Assembly (NCBI GenBank): GCA_964019335.1
Contig: OZ025741.1
Span: 1-64,000 of the forward strand
Origin: Diplonema japonicum
Taxonomy: Eukaryota; Euglenozoa; Diplonemea; Diplonemida; Diplonemidae
DNA length: 64,000 bases
Direction of reading: 5' to 3'
A program made the position numbers and the translations under genes. Positions 62,335-64,000 of the stretch are shown here, in pieces; the first letter of the stretch is position 1; each line of letters opens with the position of its first letter. Under the pieces are notes generated by a model, which was given only the letters and a program-made list of their open reading frames with translations, did no database searches and was not told the DNA's origin.

Positions 62335-63715
62335 TTACATATTAGAGACGGTGATGTAGCGGTGCACCATGTCGTCGCCGCCGAAGGGCGCGTTGCGGAG
62401 CAGTTCACGGACAGACGCCGCCTCGATCTGTTGGGTGGGGTTACAATTTAAATAAATGAAAACAAACCTTCTCCCTAGGTATGGGTTTGACCCTTCGTTT
62501 CGCTTTCTTCTTGCTGTGACGTTCAAACTGTGCAATCTCCCCCTCCGTGACGGGAATGAGAGCAGTGCCCTGCGGAGCAAGTGCCTGTGACAGCAGCGAC
62601 TCAAAATTATGAATCTGATCAACTGTGGTATCTGTGTAAAACAGCTCCTTAACCCGAGCAACATTAACGGAGAGAGGGGCAGACGGAGAGGAGTTGATGT
62701 ATTCCTGCAACACAGCAACAACATGCTCGGGAAGACCGTGTTGTGCAAAGATGGTAAGGATGGAAGAGATGGACAGTGGGTGCATGGAATCCTTCCCGTA
62801 CACCCACATGAAGAAAATAAGATGAACAGTGTCGGTGGGGAGCATGCCGAGGTCGGAGGACATCTCGTCGTACAGCCGAACACACCACCAGAAGATGTTT
62901 GGTTTCTTCGCACGCAGAGCATGTATCAGTAAAGCATGTACCCCTGCAACCTGAGACGAAGCATGGGCACAGTGGTGTTGGTACGCGCTTGAAGCAGGCC
63001 CGTCGCCGGAAAACCCGTTTATTATGTCGTACTTTACACCACCCTTCACCACAAGCAGCTGGTATGCCCGTTCTGTAAACAAGGTGGAAGAGGTGCTCAT
63101 CGCACGAAGCATTTCAAAGCAATCCCGCATCTCCCATCCTTTGGCGTGCACCGCCACCCCCACGCTCCATCGTTCTGAAAGCGAACCCGCAACCCAGTCT
63201 TTTTGCATATCCTGCATCTCGGATTTGATGGACTCCCATTCGGCAGGGCGAAGCATGGCTCTGTAGCACATTCCTACCATCCACGTTGTGTATTCCTCGT
63301 AGCTGGACCTGACGTTCACACCGGCTTCAAGAAGATCCTTGCGAAGGACGGGTAAGGATGGGGAGTCGAGGCACAGCAGTGTTTCAGTCCAGTGGACCAT
63401 GCGTTTCATGACCAGTGGGTGTGCTTCCGCATATTTTGGTGTGTTGCCCAGGTAAGACTCATAGCTGAAGTGGTAGTACTCGGGTGAGAAGGTTTCCTTT
63501 TTGCTTTGTCTGCTGGCGGCCACCTCAAGCAGCATCTGCTTGTCGCCTCTCTCTGAAAGCGGCCATGACTTCTCCATCGCTCTGTGCAGCCCTTTTACCG
63601 TCCAGTCCCTTCCCGCCGATTTCCTCAGCACCGCGCTGGGAACCATTGCATCCCCGTCTATCTGGAACTTTCTTCGTAATGCTGCGCGTGCTGACTTTCT
63701 CACAGCAAGAGCCAT
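62335..63715 (-). CDS. Probable mitochondrial helical-repeat protein, unknown function (2 exons)
   Basis: Exons 63715-62468 and 62427-62335 give 446 aa. The 40-bp intron (62428-62467, GTTTGT...CAACAG) is in phase 0. The N-terminus (MALAVRKSARAALRRKF) is a good mitochondrial presequence: Ala/Arg-rich and free of acids. The rest is alpha-helical, with repeated hydrophobic pairs (VHLIFFMWVYGKDSM, SSILTIFAQHGLPEHVVAVLQEYI) that resemble divergent PPR/TPR helices, and it ends in a basic patch (KKKAKRRVKPIPREK). A mitochondrial RNA-binding or ribosome-associated role is possible but not shown. Confidence 0.65.
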
Positions 63716-64000
63716 TTTCTTTTTTTTATAGCTTTTTTTTCCTCTTTTTTTCTTTGAAAGATTTCTGATAACCCCTAAACGCCCGCGCGGACGTTTTTGT
63801 CCTTATTTCAAAATTTGCTTTTCGCTAAGTACTTTTTTTTGAACACGGCCCCTGGACTTCAAAATATGGCATTGTTGCGCGGTTTATTTTGTCTTGGAAC
63901 TACATTTTGCGTTAAAAGTTTTGTTTTAATTGAAACCGGCAGGGTTGGCTTAAAATGAAATCAGATGGTCAAAATAGCAGCGAAAACGTGAGTCTCCCCC
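63716..64000. other. Gene-free right edge
   Basis: A T-rich stretch upstream of the last minus-strand gene. No exon, repeat or RNA is visible; it is probably spacer before the next upstream gene of the array. Confidence 0.5.

Overview
The window is nuclear DNA of a protist, most probably a euglenozoan and best matched by a diplonemid. That name is an inference. It rests on four observations: (i) every protein-coding gene I can support over about 62 kb lies on the minus strand, head to tail, mostly 60-300 bp apart; (ii) most start codons lie a few to about 35 bases downstream of a pyrimidine- or AC-rich CAG/AG, as expected for spliced-leader trans-splicing of a polycistronic transcript; (iii) the genes have very short GT-AG cis-introns (mostly 32-62 bp, donors usually GTATG); (iv) the cyclase gene resembles kinetoplastid receptor-type adenylate cyclases. 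No bacterial signals (Shine-Dalgarno sites, operon terminators) are present, and I saw no tRNA, rRNA or CRISPR.

Layout from low to high coordinate (transcription runs from high to low). 1-1190: gene-free, with a MITE-like hairpin, a 594-bp element with 20-bp terminal inverted repeats and a poly-G tract. 1194-4388: receptor-type nucleotide cyclase, 3 exons. 4568-5529: a piggyBac relic with TTAA target-site duplications and, on the plus strand, the last 141 codons of a transposase. 5916-6953: 2-oxoglutarate/Fe(II) oxygenase. 7200-23128: a giant secreted or surface protein (5273 aa, 4 exons). 23289-25841: coiled-coil, golgin-like protein. 25991-27475: ubiquitin-like/ankyrin/mind-bomb-type protein. 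27664-37164: giant CUB/EGF/TIG receptor-like protein with about 8 membrane spans, containing a hidden out-of-frame exon. 37917-39380: protein with three copies of a 60-residue module. 39637-40623: F-box-like protein. 41318-43009: RS/RE-rich nuclear protein with a PBZ-spaced zinc finger, assembled from 4 exons. 43132-50652: threonine-ladder mucin-like giant. 50988-52241: unknown protein with a duplicated domain. 52389-55296: IQ-motif protein, 3 exons. 55360-56634: Bud23-like rRNA methyltransferase. 56916-62180: ankyrin-polycystin channel, 4 exons. 62335-63715: probable mitochondrial protein of unknown function, 2 exons.

Exon-intron structures were derived by eye from splice signals, reading-frame restoration and domain continuity. 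Several join what look like separate open frames into one gene. Three very large extracellular proteins in 43 kb suggest a cell-surface or extracellular-matrix repertoire. Two of them share LPT/Ser-Thr tracts and possibly a 'GxYxVCY' beta-type module. The other genes (ion channel, cyclase, IQ protein, methyltransferase) look like ordinary housekeeping or signalling genes caught in the same unidirectional array, so co-location need not mean shared function.
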